The notes below the pieces were generated by a model. That model saw only the letters and a list, made by a program, of their open reading frames with translations. It had not been told where the DNA came from and searched no databases. Position numbers and translations under genes: made by a program. Below, in pieces: positions 1-9,234 of a stretch of 64,000 nucleotides of DNA. How positions within the stretch are numbered: position 1 is the first letter of the stretch; every line of letters begins with the position of its first letter. Source of the stretch: Saliniramus fredricksonii (lineage in GTDB: Bacteria > Pseudomonadota > Alphaproteobacteria > Rhizobiales > Beijerinckiaceae); assembly GCF_900094735.1 (NCBI RefSeq), contig NZ_FMBM01000002.1:2284501-2348500 (forward strand), in the 5' to 3' direction.

Positions 1-2
1 CG

Positions 3-149
3 ATCAGTGGCGCGCTCATTGATCTCGGCCTCGCGCTGCCGGACCAGTTCTTCGGCATCGCCGCCTATTTCGCCGCCGCCGCAGGTCTCGCGATCTACGC
101 AACGATGGCCTTGCCGAGGCATCGCGGCAATGACGCGCAGCCCGTGTGA
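3..149 (+). CDS. C-terminal end of a membrane transporter, probably MFS (partial)
   Basis: An open frame enters from the left edge and stops at 147-149. The 48 residues visible include a hydrophobic, alanine-rich stretch (FFGIAAYFAAAAGLAIYATMAL) of about one membrane segment, followed by a short charged tail ending in NDAQPV. This is how the last helix and cytoplasmic tail of many major facilitator proteins look, but no diagnostic loop motif is present in the window. It is codirectional with the acyl-CoA dehydrogenase that starts 97 bases downstream. The family assignment is inference from hydrophobicity only. Confidence 0.45.
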   Translation: MSGALIDLGLALPDQFFGIAAYFAAAAGLAIYATMALPRHRGNDAQPV

Positions 150-246
150 GCGATGAGGGCTGGCCTCGTCGGGGCCGGCGTTCTAAACCATGAGATAAAA
201 CGAAGACGCGGGTCGCGCGCATGCGCCATGCCCGCAAGGAGATGCC

Positions 247-1935
247 ATGTCCGTCGCAAATGCCGCCGCACCCGCGCAACCGCAATCGCTGCCCGCCCTG
301 CTTGATGAAGCCGTTACCAGTCTCGAGGCCCTGCTCGATGCCGCGCGCGACAAGCTGCGCCCGCGCATCGTGATCGATGGCCGCGTCGATGCAGCCCGGC
401 TCGATGCCGAACAGCATGCCGCCCATGGTCTGGCCTGGCTCGCCACCTATGTGCGCGCCTTGCGCGAACTTGCCGCCTGTAGCGAACGCCTGAGCGCGGA
501 AGGGCGCTTCGGGGCGATGGAGGAAATGCTGGTGCGCATCGGCGCCGGCGAGTATTGCGCCCAGGCGCTCAACGGCATCCCGATGAGCCAGGGCGAGATC
601 GTGCGGCTCTCGGCCTTCGGCTTCGACCATGGCGAGATCGCACAATTCTACACCCCCGCCATTGCTGCGCTGATTGATGACGGTAATACGGCGCGAAACC
701 GCGCCCGGCTGATCGATCTGATGCGTCAATCCTCCGGCATGCTGGTCCAGGGCGATGCCGGGCTCGACGAGACGCTGGAGGCGATCCGCAGCGAGATGCA
801 TCGTTTCTCGCAGGCCGAGATCGTGCCCCATGCGCATCACTGGCACGAACAGAACGCCTATATCCCGATGGAGGTCATCAACCAGATGGCCGAACTCGGT
901 GTCTTCGGTCTCACCATCCCCGAGGAATTCGGCGGGATGGGGCTGTCCAAGGTGTCGATGTGCGTCGTCTCCGAGGAATTGTCGCGCGGCTATATCGGCG
1001 TCGGCTCTCTCGGCACGCGCTCGGAGATCGCGGCGGAGTTGATCCAGGGCGGCGGCACGCCCGAGCAGAAGGCGCGCTTCCTGCCGGCCATCGCGGCGGG
1101 CGAGATCATCCCCACCGCCGTCTTCACCGAGCCCGATACCGGCTCGGATCTCGCGTCGCTCAAGACCCGCGCCGTGCGCGAGGGGGATGTCTGGAAGGTC
1201 TACGGCAACAAAACCTGGATCACCCATCCGGTGCGCGCCGATCTGATGACGATGCTGGTGCGCACGCGCCCCGAGGAGCCCGGCCATCGCGGACTCTCGA
1301 TCCTGCTCGCGGAGAAGCCGCGCGGCACGGATGATGCACCCTTCCCGGTCGATGGCCTGTCAGGCGGCGAGATCGAGGTGCTCGGCTATCGCGGCATGAA
1401 GGAATACGAATTGTCGTTCGACGGTTTCGAGGTCGCCGGCGAAAACCTGCTCGGCAATGTCGAGGGCGAGGGATTCAGGCAACTGATGCAGACCTTCGAA
1501 TCGGCGCGCATCCAGACGGCCGCGCGGGCCGTGGGCGTGGCGCAATCGGCGCTCGATCTCGGCCTGCAATACGCGCAGGAGCGCATCCAGTTCGGCAAAC
1601 CGCTGATCGCCTTCCCGCGCGTGGCCGACAAGCTCGCCATGATGGCCGCCGAAATCCATATCGCGCGCCAGATCACCTATTATTCGGCCCGCGAGAAGGA
1701 TGCCGGCAAGCGTTGCGATCTCGAGGCCGGCATGGCCAAGCTGCTTGCCGCGCGCGTCGCCTGGACCGCTGCCGACAACGCGCTCCAGATTCACGGCGGT
1801 AACGGCTTCGCGCTGGAATATCCGATCAGCCGGGTTCTGTGCGATGCGCGTATTCTCTCGATCTTCGAAGGCGCCGCCGAGATCCAGGCGCAGGTGATTG
1901 CCCGTCGGCTGATCGCGGCGGATCGGGAAGGGTAA
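247..1935 (+). CDS. mcd: (2S)-methylsuccinyl-CoA dehydrogenase
   Basis: This FAD enzyme of 562 residues would oxidise (2S)-methylsuccinyl-CoA to mesaconyl-CoA in the ethylmalonyl-CoA pathway of acetyl-CoA assimilation. Ordinary acyl-CoA dehydrogenases have about 380-400 residues. This one carries an extra N-terminal helical region of roughly 150 residues containing GEYCAQ and GIPMSQGEIVR, which is typical of Mcd. The core has the FAD/substrate loop TEPDTGSDLASLKTRA at about 297-312 and the catalytic glutamate in IFEGAAEIQ (E541). The ATG has an AAGGAG six bases upstream. The EamA gene follows after nine bases, so the two may be cotranscribed. A generic acyl-CoA dehydrogenase is the alternative, but length and N-terminal region favour Mcd. 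Confidence 0.85.
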   Translation: MSVANAAAPAQPQSLPALLDEAVTSLEALLDAARDKLRPRIVIDGRVDAARLDAEQHAAHGLAWLATYVRALRELAACSERLSAEGRFGAMEEMLVRIGAGEYCAQALNGIPMSQGEIVRLSAFGFDHGEIAQFYTPAIAALIDDGNTARNRARLIDLMRQSSGMLVQGDAGLDETLEAIRSEMHRFSQAEIVPHAHHWHEQNAYIPMEVINQMAELGVFGLTIPEEFGGMGLSKVSMCVVSEELSRGYIGVGSLGTRSEIAAELIQGGGTPEQKARFLPAIAAGEIIPTAVFTEPDTGSDLASLKTRAVREGDVWKVYGNKTWITHPVRADLMTMLVRTRPEEPGHRGLSILLAEKPRGTDDAPFPVDGLSGGEIEVLGYRGMKEYELSFDGFEVAGENLLGNVEGEGFRQLMQTFESARIQTAARAVGVAQSALDLGLQYAQERIQFGKPLIAFPRVADKLAMMAAEIHIARQITYYSAREKDAGKRCDLEAGMAKLLAARVAWTAADNALQIHGGNGFALEYPISRVLCDARILSIFEGAAEIQAQVIARRLIAADREG

Positions 1936-1944
1936 GGGGGCCTC

Positions 1945-2826
1945 GTGCAAACGGCATCCCCCGCAGCGCCCGCGAGCCATCAGACGGGCATCGCGCTGAT
2001 GTGCATCGGCGTCGCTTTCCTGACGGTGAATGACGCCATCGCCAAGACGCTGACGCAGACCTATTCGCCGCTGCAGATCCTCTTCCTGCGCAACGTCATC
2101 GCCCTGCCCTTCGCCCTGATGATCGCGCTGCGGATGGGGGGCACCGGCGCGCTGCGTTCCTATCGCCCCTCGGTACATCTCCTGCGCGGCATCCTCTGGG
2201 TTGCGGGGACGTTTCTCTTCTTCACCAGCCTGCGCTTTCTGCAACTCGCCGAGGCGACGGCGCTGATCTTCGTGGCCCCCTTCTTCATCATCGCGCTGTC
2301 GGCGGCGTTTCTGGGCGAACGCGTCGGCTGGCGGCGCTGGAGCGCGGTGATCGCGGGTTTCATCGGCGTGCTGATCGTGGTCCGGCCCGGCGGTGCCACC
2401 TTCCAGCTCGCCTCCCTGCTGCCCGTCGCCACCGCCTTCGTCTATGCCCTGATGATGCTGGGCTCCCGCTTCGTCGACAGCCGCGAGAGCGTCTGGACGC
2501 TGCTTCTCTACCTCACCGGCACGAGTGCGCTTCTGAGCACCGTGCTTGTCCCTTTCGTCTGGGTGCCAGTGCGGATGGAGCATCTCTGGCTCTTCGTGGC
2601 GATCGCGCTGTGCGGTACGGCGGGAATCACCATGATGACACAGGCCTTCCGCCTCGCCCCGGCCTCAATCGTCGCACCCCTCGATTATACCGCCCTGCTC
2701 TGGGCGACCCTGCTCGGCTGGCTGATCTGGAACGAGATGCCCGACGGCGTGACCTTCATCGGCGCCGGAATCATCATTGCGAGCGGCGTCTGGGTGATCC
2801 TGAGGGAGCGCCGTCGACGGATCTGA
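1945..2826 (+). CDS. EamA/DMT-family membrane transporter
   Basis: This 293-residue integral membrane protein has the roughly ten-helix, two-repeat pattern of the drug/metabolite transporter superfamily (EamA domains at about 12-140 and 155-285). Family hallmarks include the first-repeat motif FLRNVIALPFALMIAL and the end of repeat one, AAFLGERVGWRRWSAVIAGFIGV, with its counterpart near 255-280. Members export amino acids, metabolites or drugs, and the sequence does not fix the substrate. It starts with GTG nine bases after the mcd stop, and the GGGGG stretch before it could serve as ribosome binding site. The C-terminus is basic (RERRRRI), consistent with a cytoplasmic tail. Confidence 0.85.
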   Translation: MQTASPAAPASHQTGIALMCIGVAFLTVNDAIAKTLTQTYSPLQILFLRNVIALPFALMIALRMGGTGALRSYRPSVHLLRGILWVAGTFLFFTSLRFLQLAEATALIFVAPFFIIALSAAFLGERVGWRRWSAVIAGFIGVLIVVRPGGATFQLASLLPVATAFVYALMMLGSRFVDSRESVWTLLLYLTGTSALLSTVLVPFVWVPVRMEHLWLFVAIALCGTAGITMMTQAFRLAPASIVAPLDYTALLWATLLGWLIWNEMPDGVTFIGAGIIIASGVWVILRERRRRI

Positions 2827-2962
2827 GGCTGGCGGGATGCCCATCCGGCGGATGGCCGGAAACCGGATTGCCAAGCCGGCAACGACGCGCCACCCTGTTG
2901 TCCATCGCTCGCCGCCGGCAAACCGCTCGCCGAAGGATCGACAAACGAGGACGCCAGCTTCC

Positions 2963-3985
2963 ATGCAAGAATTCATTCGCATTCCCTTCGACACCCTCGT
3001 TGCCCGCCTGTCCGCCATTCTCGAAGCCAATGGCTGCGCGCCCTGGGTGGCGCAGGTGATCGGCCTCAATTGCGCCAGCGCCCAGCGCGACGGCGCCCAT
3101 AGCCACGGCGTCTTCCGGATGAAGGGCTACGTCTCGACGCTCAATGCCGGGGGCTGGGTCGATGGCCGGGCCGAGCCGCTGCTCGAAGACGTGGCGCCGG
3201 GTTTTCTGCGCGTCGACGGCATGAACGGCTTCACCGTATGCGCCCTGGCGCGCGCCCGGGAAGCGGCGCTCGCGAAGGTGAAGGCGAATGGCTGCGCGGT
3301 GCTCGCGATCCGCAATTCGCATCATCTCGGCGCGCTCTCGCTCGATGTCGAGCCTTTTGCGGATGAAGGCCTGATCGCGCTCTCCTTCATCAATTCCATG
3401 GCCTCGGTCGTGCCCCATGGCGGACGGAAGGCGGCGCTGGGGACCAATCCGATCGCCTTCGCCACCCCGCGCCGTGATGCGCGGCCCCTCGTCTTCGACA
3501 TGGCAACCTCGGTCATGGCGCATGGCGATGTCCAGCTCGCCGCCCGCGAGGGCCGCACCCTCGATAAAGGCGTCGGTGTCGATCGCGACGGCAATCCCAC
3601 CGATGATCCCAGGGCCATTGTCGATGGCGGCGCGCTGATGGCCTTCGGCGGCCACAAGGGCGCGGCGCTCGCGCTGATGGTGGAGGTGATGTGCGGCGCG
3701 CTCGTCGGCGGCAAGTTCTCCCGCGAGGTCGATCTCAAGCAGCATCCGGGCGCCCATACCCCGCATACCGGGCAGTCCTTCATCCTGATCGACCCGCAGG
3801 CCGGGCGCGGCACCCTGCCGCCCTTCGTTGACCGGGTCGAGGATCTGATGGGCTATCTCATCGATGCCGGCCAGACCCGCCTCCCCGGCGACCGCCGCCA
3901 CGAGGCCCGCGACGATTCCATGAAAAACGGCGTCCCGGTCTCCGCGGAGCTCATGGCGATGCTGGAAGAGATGGAGCGAGGGTGA
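2963..3985 (+). CDS. dpkA: Delta1-piperideine-2-carboxylate / Delta1-pyrroline-2-carboxylate reductase (Ldh2/DpkA family)
   Basis: The 340-residue protein belongs to the malate/L-lactate dehydrogenase family of NAD(P)H oxidoreductases. The stretch NCASAQRDGAHSHGVFRM, the RNSHH loop, the NSM..VVPHGGRK segment and GTNPIAFA match what I recall of Pseudomonas DpkA, which reduces the cyclic imines made from D-lysine or D-proline/hydroxyproline to pipecolate or proline. The conserved histidine in AHSHG is present. I chose ATG 2963 (CGAGG upstream): an upstream in-frame ATG at 2837 would add 42 basic residues with no similarity. No other lysine or hydroxyproline catabolic gene is adjacent, so the physiological substrate is inferred. 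An ureidoglycolate- or sulfolactate-type dehydrogenase is less likely. Confidence 0.78.
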   Translation: MQEFIRIPFDTLVARLSAILEANGCAPWVAQVIGLNCASAQRDGAHSHGVFRMKGYVSTLNAGGWVDGRAEPLLEDVAPGFLRVDGMNGFTVCALARAREAALAKVKANGCAVLAIRNSHHLGALSLDVEPFADEGLIALSFINSMASVVPHGGRKAALGTNPIAFATPRRDARPLVFDMATSVMAHGDVQLAAREGRTLDKGVGVDRDGNPTDDPRAIVDGGALMAFGGHKGAALALMVEVMCGALVGGKFSREVDLKQHPGAHTPHTGQSFILIDPQAGRGTLPPFVDRVEDLMGYLIDAGQTRLPGDRRHEARDDSMKNGVPVSAELMAMLEEMERG

Positions 3986-4111
3986 GGTTATCCCCGGATG
4001 TTCCCGTCAAATTTGCAGAGAATTCGAAAGCCCGCTTAAGACGAATGTCAAACTTCGACAGGCATACTGAGCATCATCCTTCGCCCCACCCGTCACGATG
4101 GTTGCCGCCCC

Positions 4112-4648
4112 ATGCCTGTCAAAACTCTGCTCTTCGCCCGCCGCGCCGGACTGGTTCTCGCACTCATGCTCTTCATGGCTGCGAATTCCGGTGCCCATGC
4201 CGCCGAAGAGGCTTCAGATGCTGACCTCGCTCGGGGTGTTGAAGCATTCGAGGCGCGCGATTACGCCTCCGCCCTGCGTTGGCTGGAACCGGTCGCGCAA
4301 GACGGTGAGGCGCAGGCGCAATTCATCCTCGGCTTCATGCACCAGAACGGACGCGGCGTCCCTGTGGATGCGGAGAAGGGCGCGGCGCTGCTCCGGCAAT
4401 CGGCCGAGCAGGGCTATGCCTATGCCCAGTTTTCGCTGGCATCGAGCTATCGCTTCGGTATCGGGGTCGAGCAGGATCTGCTCGATGCCCATCACTGGCT
4501 GCTGCTGGCCGAACACAACGGCTACGATCCCGCGCGCCAGATCCGCATGGTGATCGAAGCGGAACTGCAGCCCGATCAGATCGCGCGCAGCCGCGAGGCC
4601 GCCTTCGCCGAACCTTCGGCGGAAACCGCCGATACAGCCGATCCGTGA
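4112..4648 (+). CDS. Secreted Sel1-repeat protein
   Basis: This 178-residue protein starts with a cleavable-looking signal peptide (basic MPVKTLLFARR, hydrophobic core to about residue 25, SGAHAAEE cleavage region). The mature part has a TPR-like pair at 40-75 and two Sel1-like repeats, AQAQFILGFMHQNGRGVPVDAEKGA and AYAQFSLASSYRFGIGVEQD at about 70-120. Sel1 repeats form superhelical scaffolds for protein contacts, and periplasmic members often work in envelope or regulatory complexes. The last 73 bases overlap the 3' end of the convergent GGDEF-EAL gene, so both reading frames share this DNA. The specific partner is unknown. Confidence 0.8.
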   Translation: MPVKTLLFARRAGLVLALMLFMAANSGAHAAEEASDADLARGVEAFEARDYASALRWLEPVAQDGEAQAQFILGFMHQNGRGVPVDAEKGAALLRQSAEQGYAYAQFSLASSYRFGIGVEQDLLDAHHWLLLAEHNGYDPARQIRMVIEAELQPDQIARSREAAFAEPSAETADTADP

Positions 4649-6846
4649 TCTGCCCCTTCGTTCTGCATCGCCTTCCCGAGCAGCACTTCGACAGGCATGG
4701 GTCTGCCGTAAAGATAACCCTGGCCGGTCAGGCATTGATGCTCGCGCAGGAAATCGGCCTGCGCCGGGATTTCGATGCCTTCCGCGATCACATCGAGCCC
4801 GAGACTGCTTCCGAGAGCCAGAACGGCCCTGACGATGGCGGCATCATCCTCGTCTTCCGTCACGTCGCTGACGAAGCTGCGATCGATCTTCAGGCGCGTC
4901 AGCGGATAGCGCTTGAGCTGGCTGAGAGAGGCCCAGCCGGTTCCGTAATCATCGAAGGCGATCCCGACACCCAGCGCGCGCAGGGCACGCAGCTGCGGAA
5001 TGATCAGTTCCTCATCATCGAGAATGATGGTCTCCGTGATCTCGAGTTCGAGGCAATGAGCCGGCAGGTCGGTCTCGGCCAGCACCCGCTCGACGCTGGC
5101 GACGAGATCGCCCCGGCGCAGCTGGGCGGTAAAGAGATTGACGCCGATGCGGATGTCGCGACCATGGCGCTGACGCAGACGCATCGCGTCCCGGCAGGCC
5201 TGCGCGAGAACCCGGTTGCCGACATCCGCCGCGATCGGCGTATTTTCAAGTTCCGCGATGAAAGCGCCCGGAGCCAGTAATCCACGCTCGGGATGCTGCC
5301 AGCGCAAGAGCGCCTCGACCCCGGTCAGCGCACCGGTTTCGAGATCGACCTGGGGCTGCAGGAACACGATGAATTGTTCCTCTTCGTGGGCGACTTGAAG
5401 AGCCGTGCGCAATTCCTGAACGGCCTCGAGTTTCGCACGCAGATCCTCCGTATAGAAAAGCCTGTTCCCCGGTCCAAGGCTCTTTGCTTCATAAAGGGCG
5501 AGATCGGCATTGCCCAGAAGCGTGTCGGGATCGTCCCCGGAAAACACAACGATCCCGACACAGGCGCCCAGCCTCAGGACATGTCCGCCAACCTCGAAGG
5601 GCTCGGCCAGCGTGTCGATGATCCAGGATGCAACGTCTTCGGCGCGATTGCTGTGGGTGTCGCGGATGATCACACCGAACTCGTCACCGCCGAGGCGATA
5701 GACACCACCCAGTGCGAAAGCGATCGTCTGCACACGTTGCGCCGCCAGGCGCAGGAGGGCATCGCCGGTGAGATGGCCATAGCAATCATTCACGAGTTTG
5801 AACCCGTCGAGATCAATCAGGAGCAATGCGCCACGGGCACGCGCCGCGAGGGCTTCGCGTATATCCTTCTGGAAAAGGGTCCGGTTGCCGATACGGGTGA
5901 GCGGGTCGAAATGCGCGAGCCGGTAGAGTTGGTCCTCGGCCTGCTTGCGTTGCGTGGCGTCCTTGATGATTGCACCGAAGGCCTTCGCGCCGTCTTCTTC
6001 CCAACGCGCGACGCTGATCTCCGCCGGAAACCGTGAACCATCCCGGCGCATGGCCGGCAATTCAACCGTATTTCCCACGATACCTGCCGATTCACCGCGC
6101 AGATTGCGCTCCATGCCGGCATGATGCGCCGCCCGCATCTCTTCGGGGATGATGATATCGAGGCTTTGTCCGATCGCCTCATCGCCATCATAGCCGAACA
6201 TGGCAGTCGCACCGGCATTCCACTCGGTGATGATGCCGGAGCCGTTGGTGCAGATCACAGCATTCGGGGAACTGCTGGCGAAAGATGCGTGACGATGCTC
6301 CGTCTGGGCACGACGGCGCTCCTCGCGGCGACGCTCCAGCCGGTCCATGGCAAGCGTGGCCAGATCAGCGAGCAATGTCTTTTCGCGCTCATCGAGAGGT
6401 GGGCGCGGCTTCGTATCGATGATGCAGACCCGCCCCAGCACATGATCATCATGGGTCACCAGCGGTGCGCCAGCGTAAAAGCGCAGGTGCGGCTCGCCGG
6501 TTACGAAAGGATTGTCGGCAAAGCGTGGGTCGCGCGTCGTGTCCTCGATGACGAGGACGTCACGACTGGTGAGAATATCGGTGTGGCAAAAGGAGACATC
6601 GCGGGGTGTTTGCGCGATTGCGAGGCCGTGGCATCCCGTGAAGGCCTGTTCGCAGGCACCGACGAGAGTGACGGCAGCGATCGGCGCATTGAACAGATGC
6701 GCGGCCAATCGGGCGATATGATCAAAGTCCGCCTCCGATCCACCCCGGGGAGGCTCATAACGCGCGAGGACCGCCAGCCTTTCGTTCTCCAGACGAAGGC
6801 GCGTTTCCGATGAAAGTGCCGATTCATCGGCAGGGCGCAAAGCCAT
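4576..6846 (-). CDS. GAF-PAS-GGDEF-EAL cyclic-di-GMP signalling protein
   Basis: The 756-residue protein contains a GAF domain (about 20-170), a PAS domain (about 185-300), a diguanylate cyclase GGDEF domain (about 310-470) and an EAL phosphodiesterase domain (about 490-730). Catalytic signatures look intact: RLGGDEFG for synthesis; EALLRW, DDYGTG, KIDRSFV and AEGIE for hydrolysis. Both activities are therefore possible. The RxxD inhibitory site usually found five residues before GGDEF is not visible. No transmembrane segment is seen, so it is probably cytoplasmic. I chose ATG 6846, which has AGGAAGGA about eight bases upstream; an in-frame ATG at 6966 would add 40 unrelated residues. It lies next to two chemoreceptor genes, which suggests a motility/sessility role. 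Confidence 0.88.
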   Translation of the reverse strand: MALRPADESALSSETRLRLENERLAVLARYEPPRGGSEADFDHIARLAAHLFNAPIAAVTLVGACEQAFTGCHGLAIAQTPRDVSFCHTDILTSRDVLVIEDTTRDPRFADNPFVTGEPHLRFYAGAPLVTHDDHVLGRVCIIDTKPRPPLDEREKTLLADLATLAMDRLERRREERRRAQTEHRHASFASSSPNAVICTNGSGIITEWNAGATAMFGYDGDEAIGQSLDIIIPEEMRAAHHAGMERNLRGESAGIVGNTVELPAMRRDGSRFPAEISVARWEEDGAKAFGAIIKDATQRKQAEDQLYRLAHFDPLTRIGNRTLFQKDIREALAARARGALLLIDLDGFKLVNDCYGHLTGDALLRLAAQRVQTIAFALGGVYRLGGDEFGVIIRDTHSNRAEDVASWIIDTLAEPFEVGGHVLRLGACVGIVVFSGDDPDTLLGNADLALYEAKSLGPGNRLFYTEDLRAKLEAVQELRTALQVAHEEEQFIVFLQPQVDLETGALTGVEALLRWQHPERGLLAPGAFIAELENTPIAADVGNRVLAQACRDAMRLRQRHGRDIRIGVNLFTAQLRRGDLVASVERVLAETDLPAHCLELEITETIILDDEELIIPQLRALRALGVGIAFDDYGTGWASLSQLKRYPLTRLKIDRSFVSDVTEDEDDAAIVRAVLALGSSLGLDVIAEGIEIPAQADFLREHQCLTGQGYLYGRPMPVEVLLGKAMQNEGADHGSAVSAVSAEGSAKAASRLRAI

Positions 6847-7253
6847 GACAATGGTCCTTCCTGTATCCGCAAAGGCTCGGAGACCTGATATACGATGCGA
6901 ATAAATTTTGGATTGCAATTTGTATTCGTAGCAATCAAAAACATATTCGCAAATACGAACATACACAGGGACTGTTTATCTCCACTTAATAGAACTATCG
7001 AAACGGTATTACCGAAGAAAAATTTACCCTGAAATATTGCAAGACCCCGCTCCGACGATCGGCTTCAGATAAATTCATTCCAAGGCATCCTTCTATCAGG
7101 CCTGGCTCAGTCAGCCGGAGAATGAAATCCGGTCGAGGCAATAGATACAGACGCTGCGCAGTCTTCGTTTGGTTGAAAATCGATTTCAATAAAATCGCCC
7201 GCGACATATTCGTATCGCGGGCGATAAACCGGCTGCCTTGTGAATCAGGAATG
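6847..7253. other. Intergenic region between GGDEF-EAL gene and chemoreceptor 1
   Basis: These 407 AT-rich bases contain the promoter and ribosome binding site of the minus-strand GGDEF-EAL gene at the left end, and the chemoreceptor terminator at 7194-7225 at the right end. The middle contains several AT stretches but no open frame I would support and no recognisable RNA gene. A near-palindrome TTGAAAATCGATTTCAA lies at about 7173-7189. Confidence 0.6.
7194..7225 (-). terminator. Rho-independent terminator of chemoreceptor 1
   Basis: A perfect 11-base stem (ATCGCCCGCGA with TCGCGGGCGAT) encloses a ten-base loop. Read on the minus strand it is followed by TTTTATTG. It lies 28 bases beyond the stop of the minus-strand chemoreceptor gene, where a terminator is expected. 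Confidence 0.8.
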
Positions 7254-8918
7254 TCAGCCCGCGCGCACGCGCTGGAGGAACTGCGAGACTTCCGTTTCCA
7301 GGCTCCCGGCATTTTCCGAGAGCTCGTTGGCAGAGGTGAGCAGCTGCTCCGAGGCCGATGCGGTGTGGCCCGAGGCCTCCCGCACCTGGGAGATGTTGCC
7401 CGTGGCCTCCTGCGTGCCGCGCGCCGCTTCCGAGACATTGCGCGCGATCTCACCGGTCGCAGCCTGCTGCTCTTCCACAGCCGCCGCGACAGATCCGGCG
7501 AGCGCACTCATCTGCTCGATTTGCTGCGCAATGGCACCGATCGCCGCCACGGATTTCTCCGAAATCCCCTGCATGCCGGTGATCTGCGTCGCGATCTGGT
7601 CCGTCGCCTTGGCCGTCTGGTCGGCGAGCCCCTTCACTTCCGCCGCGACCACCGCGAAGCCCTTGCCGGCTTCGCCGGCGCGGGCGGCCTCGATCGTGGC
7701 GTTGAGCGCCAGAAGATTGGTCTGCTCCGCGATGGCCCGGATCATGGCGATGACCTCGCCGATCTTCTGGGCCGAGTCGGAGAGCTCGGTGACGAGACCA
7801 TTGGTTTCGCGGGCCTGATCAACGGCAGCGGCCGATCGCGTTGCCGCCTGCGCCACCTGGGAGCCGATTTCCTGCGATGATGCAGCGAGCTGCTCGGTCG
7901 CAGTGGCAACAGCCTGGACATTCGCTGCCGTCTGTTCGGCGGCGGATGCGACCGAAGCCGATTGCATGTTGGTTTCTTCCGCCGTCGAGGAGAGCGAACG
8001 CGCCGTCGCTTCGAGTTCCGCCGAAGAGGAGGAGAGCTGGCGCACGAGGCCGCCGACCTTCTGCTCGAACTCGTCCGCAAGTTGTGCCAGCGCTGCCTTT
8101 TTATCCGCCTCGGCCCGTGCCTCGCGCGCCTCGGCTTCTGCTTCCATTTCCTGATTGCGCTGGAGCGCGTCACGGAAGACCGCCAACGCCATTGCCATGG
8201 CGCCGACTTCGTCCGTGCGATCGCGCGCCGGGATTTCGGTGGCGAGATCGCCGCTCGACACCCGCTTCATCGCGGCAGTCAGGCCGGCGACGGGATTGAC
8301 GATGGAGCGTGACAGGATGAACGCAAAGACAGCCCCGATCACAAGGCCGATCACGGTGGCAAAGATCGCTATGCGCTCGGCACTCACGAGCGTCGCCTTG
8401 ATCACAGGGCCGATTGCAACGCGTCGGTTCTGGAAATCCTGCGCCGTGTCGGAAATCATCGCGGTCGTGCGAATCCCGGTGGCTTCGAGTTGTTCGACAG
8501 CGGCCTCACCGCTGCGGCCTTCCCGCACCAGACGATCGAACAGGGTCTGATACTCCGACGCCGCCGCATGCAATCCGTCAAGGGCAGTTGCGAATTCCTC
8601 CCGGGTGACCGAGTTGCGCAGATCCCCATAGGCAGCGAAAGTTTCGTCAAGCATCGAACGGGCGCGCTCAAGATCTGCTTCGTCACCATCGCGCAAGAAA
8701 GCAGCGGCACTGACCCGCGCGGAGTAGATATCACCGCGCATATCCATCAGTTCGCTGGAGCCAGATGCTACTTCCCGATAATCATCGAAAAGATGCTCGG
8801 CCTTGAAAAGTGACAGCGTTGCATTGCCGGCCACGCCAGCAAAGACCAGCAGGACCAATCCAAAAGACCAACCAATACGTGCTTTAATAGAAATACGCTT
8901 CATAAAATTGCCCATCAT
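7254..8918 (-). CDS. Methyl-accepting chemotaxis protein 1 (4HB-HAMP-signalling)
   Basis: This 554-residue receptor would sense a periplasmic or membrane signal and control CheA. It has a first membrane helix at about 14-34, a mainly helical sensor region with four-helix-bundle character, a second helix at about 187-208 followed by a HAMP domain ([16 protein letters not shown]), and a long cytoplasmic coiled coil. The hairpin tip, [28 protein letters not shown], is canonical. There is no C-terminal CheR/CheB-binding pentapeptide (it ends QRVRAG). The ATG at 8918 has GGGAG nine bases upstream, better than the Met five codons later. The C-terminal half is almost identical in DNA to chemoreceptor 2, pointing to recent duplication or conversion. 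The ligand is unknown. Confidence 0.92.
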   Translation of the reverse strand: MMGNFMKRISIKARIGWSFGLVLLVFAGVAGNATLSLFKAEHLFDDYREVASGSSELMDMRGDIYSARVSAAAFLRDGDEADLERARSMLDETFAAYGDLRNSVTREEFATALDGLHAAASEYQTLFDRLVREGRSGEAAVEQLEATGIRTTAMISDTAQDFQNRRVAIGPVIKATLVSAERIAIFATVIGLVIGAVFAFILSRSIVNPVAGLTAAMKRVSSGDLATEIPARDRTDEVGAMAMALAVFRDALQRNQEMEAEAEAREARAEADKKAALAQLADEFEQKVGGLVRQLSSSSAELEATARSLSSTAEETNMQSASVASAAEQTAANVQAVATATEQLAASSQEIGSQVAQAATRSAAAVDQARETNGLVTELSDSAQKIGEVIAMIRAIAEQTNLLALNATIEAARAGEAGKGFAVVAAEVKGLADQTAKATDQIATQITGMQGISEKSVAAIGAIAQQIEQMSALAGSVAAAVEEQQAATGEIARNVSEAARGTQEATGNISQVREASGHTASASEQLLTSANELSENAGSLETEVSQFLQRVRAG

Positions 8919-9002
8919 GACAAAGAACTCCCGTACGCTACGTAAGCTGCTGAGTTATGTCAGATATGAGACCTAATTATTTAACATAGCTTAATTCGAA
9001 AC

Positions 9003-9058
9003 CTTGTCTGCCGATGCATTTTTGCAGGGCTTCACTGCAAAAATGCAAACTCGACAAG
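9003..9058. promoter_or_regulatory. Extended perfect dyad upstream of chemoreceptor 1
   Basis: A 13-base arm TGCATTTTTGCAG at 9015-9027 is matched exactly by its reverse complement at 9035-9047 across a seven-base loop. Outer arms CTTGTC (9003-9008) and GACAAG (9053-9058) extend the symmetry. No T-run follows on either strand, so it does not look like a simple terminator. It lies about 85-140 bases upstream of the chemoreceptor 1 start and is more likely an operator or a leader hairpin. Confidence 0.6.
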
Positions 9059-9234
9059 ATGATCCGGCTAACAAGCCTTTGCGTCGCGCAGCGATTCCGG
9101 AAGCACTGAAGCAGCATATCTTCATGTTAAAAATCGCCTATTCATGAAAATGACAAATGGAAAATCCGATTATTTGCAAAAATACAAAAATTCTGATTTC
9201 AAAAATGACCAACCATCACATATCATAAAACAAA

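Noticed and set aside
16-1287. 423-codon minus-strand open frame opposite mcd
   Set aside because: Shadow of the mcd gene; no motif, and it would extend across two plus-strand genes.
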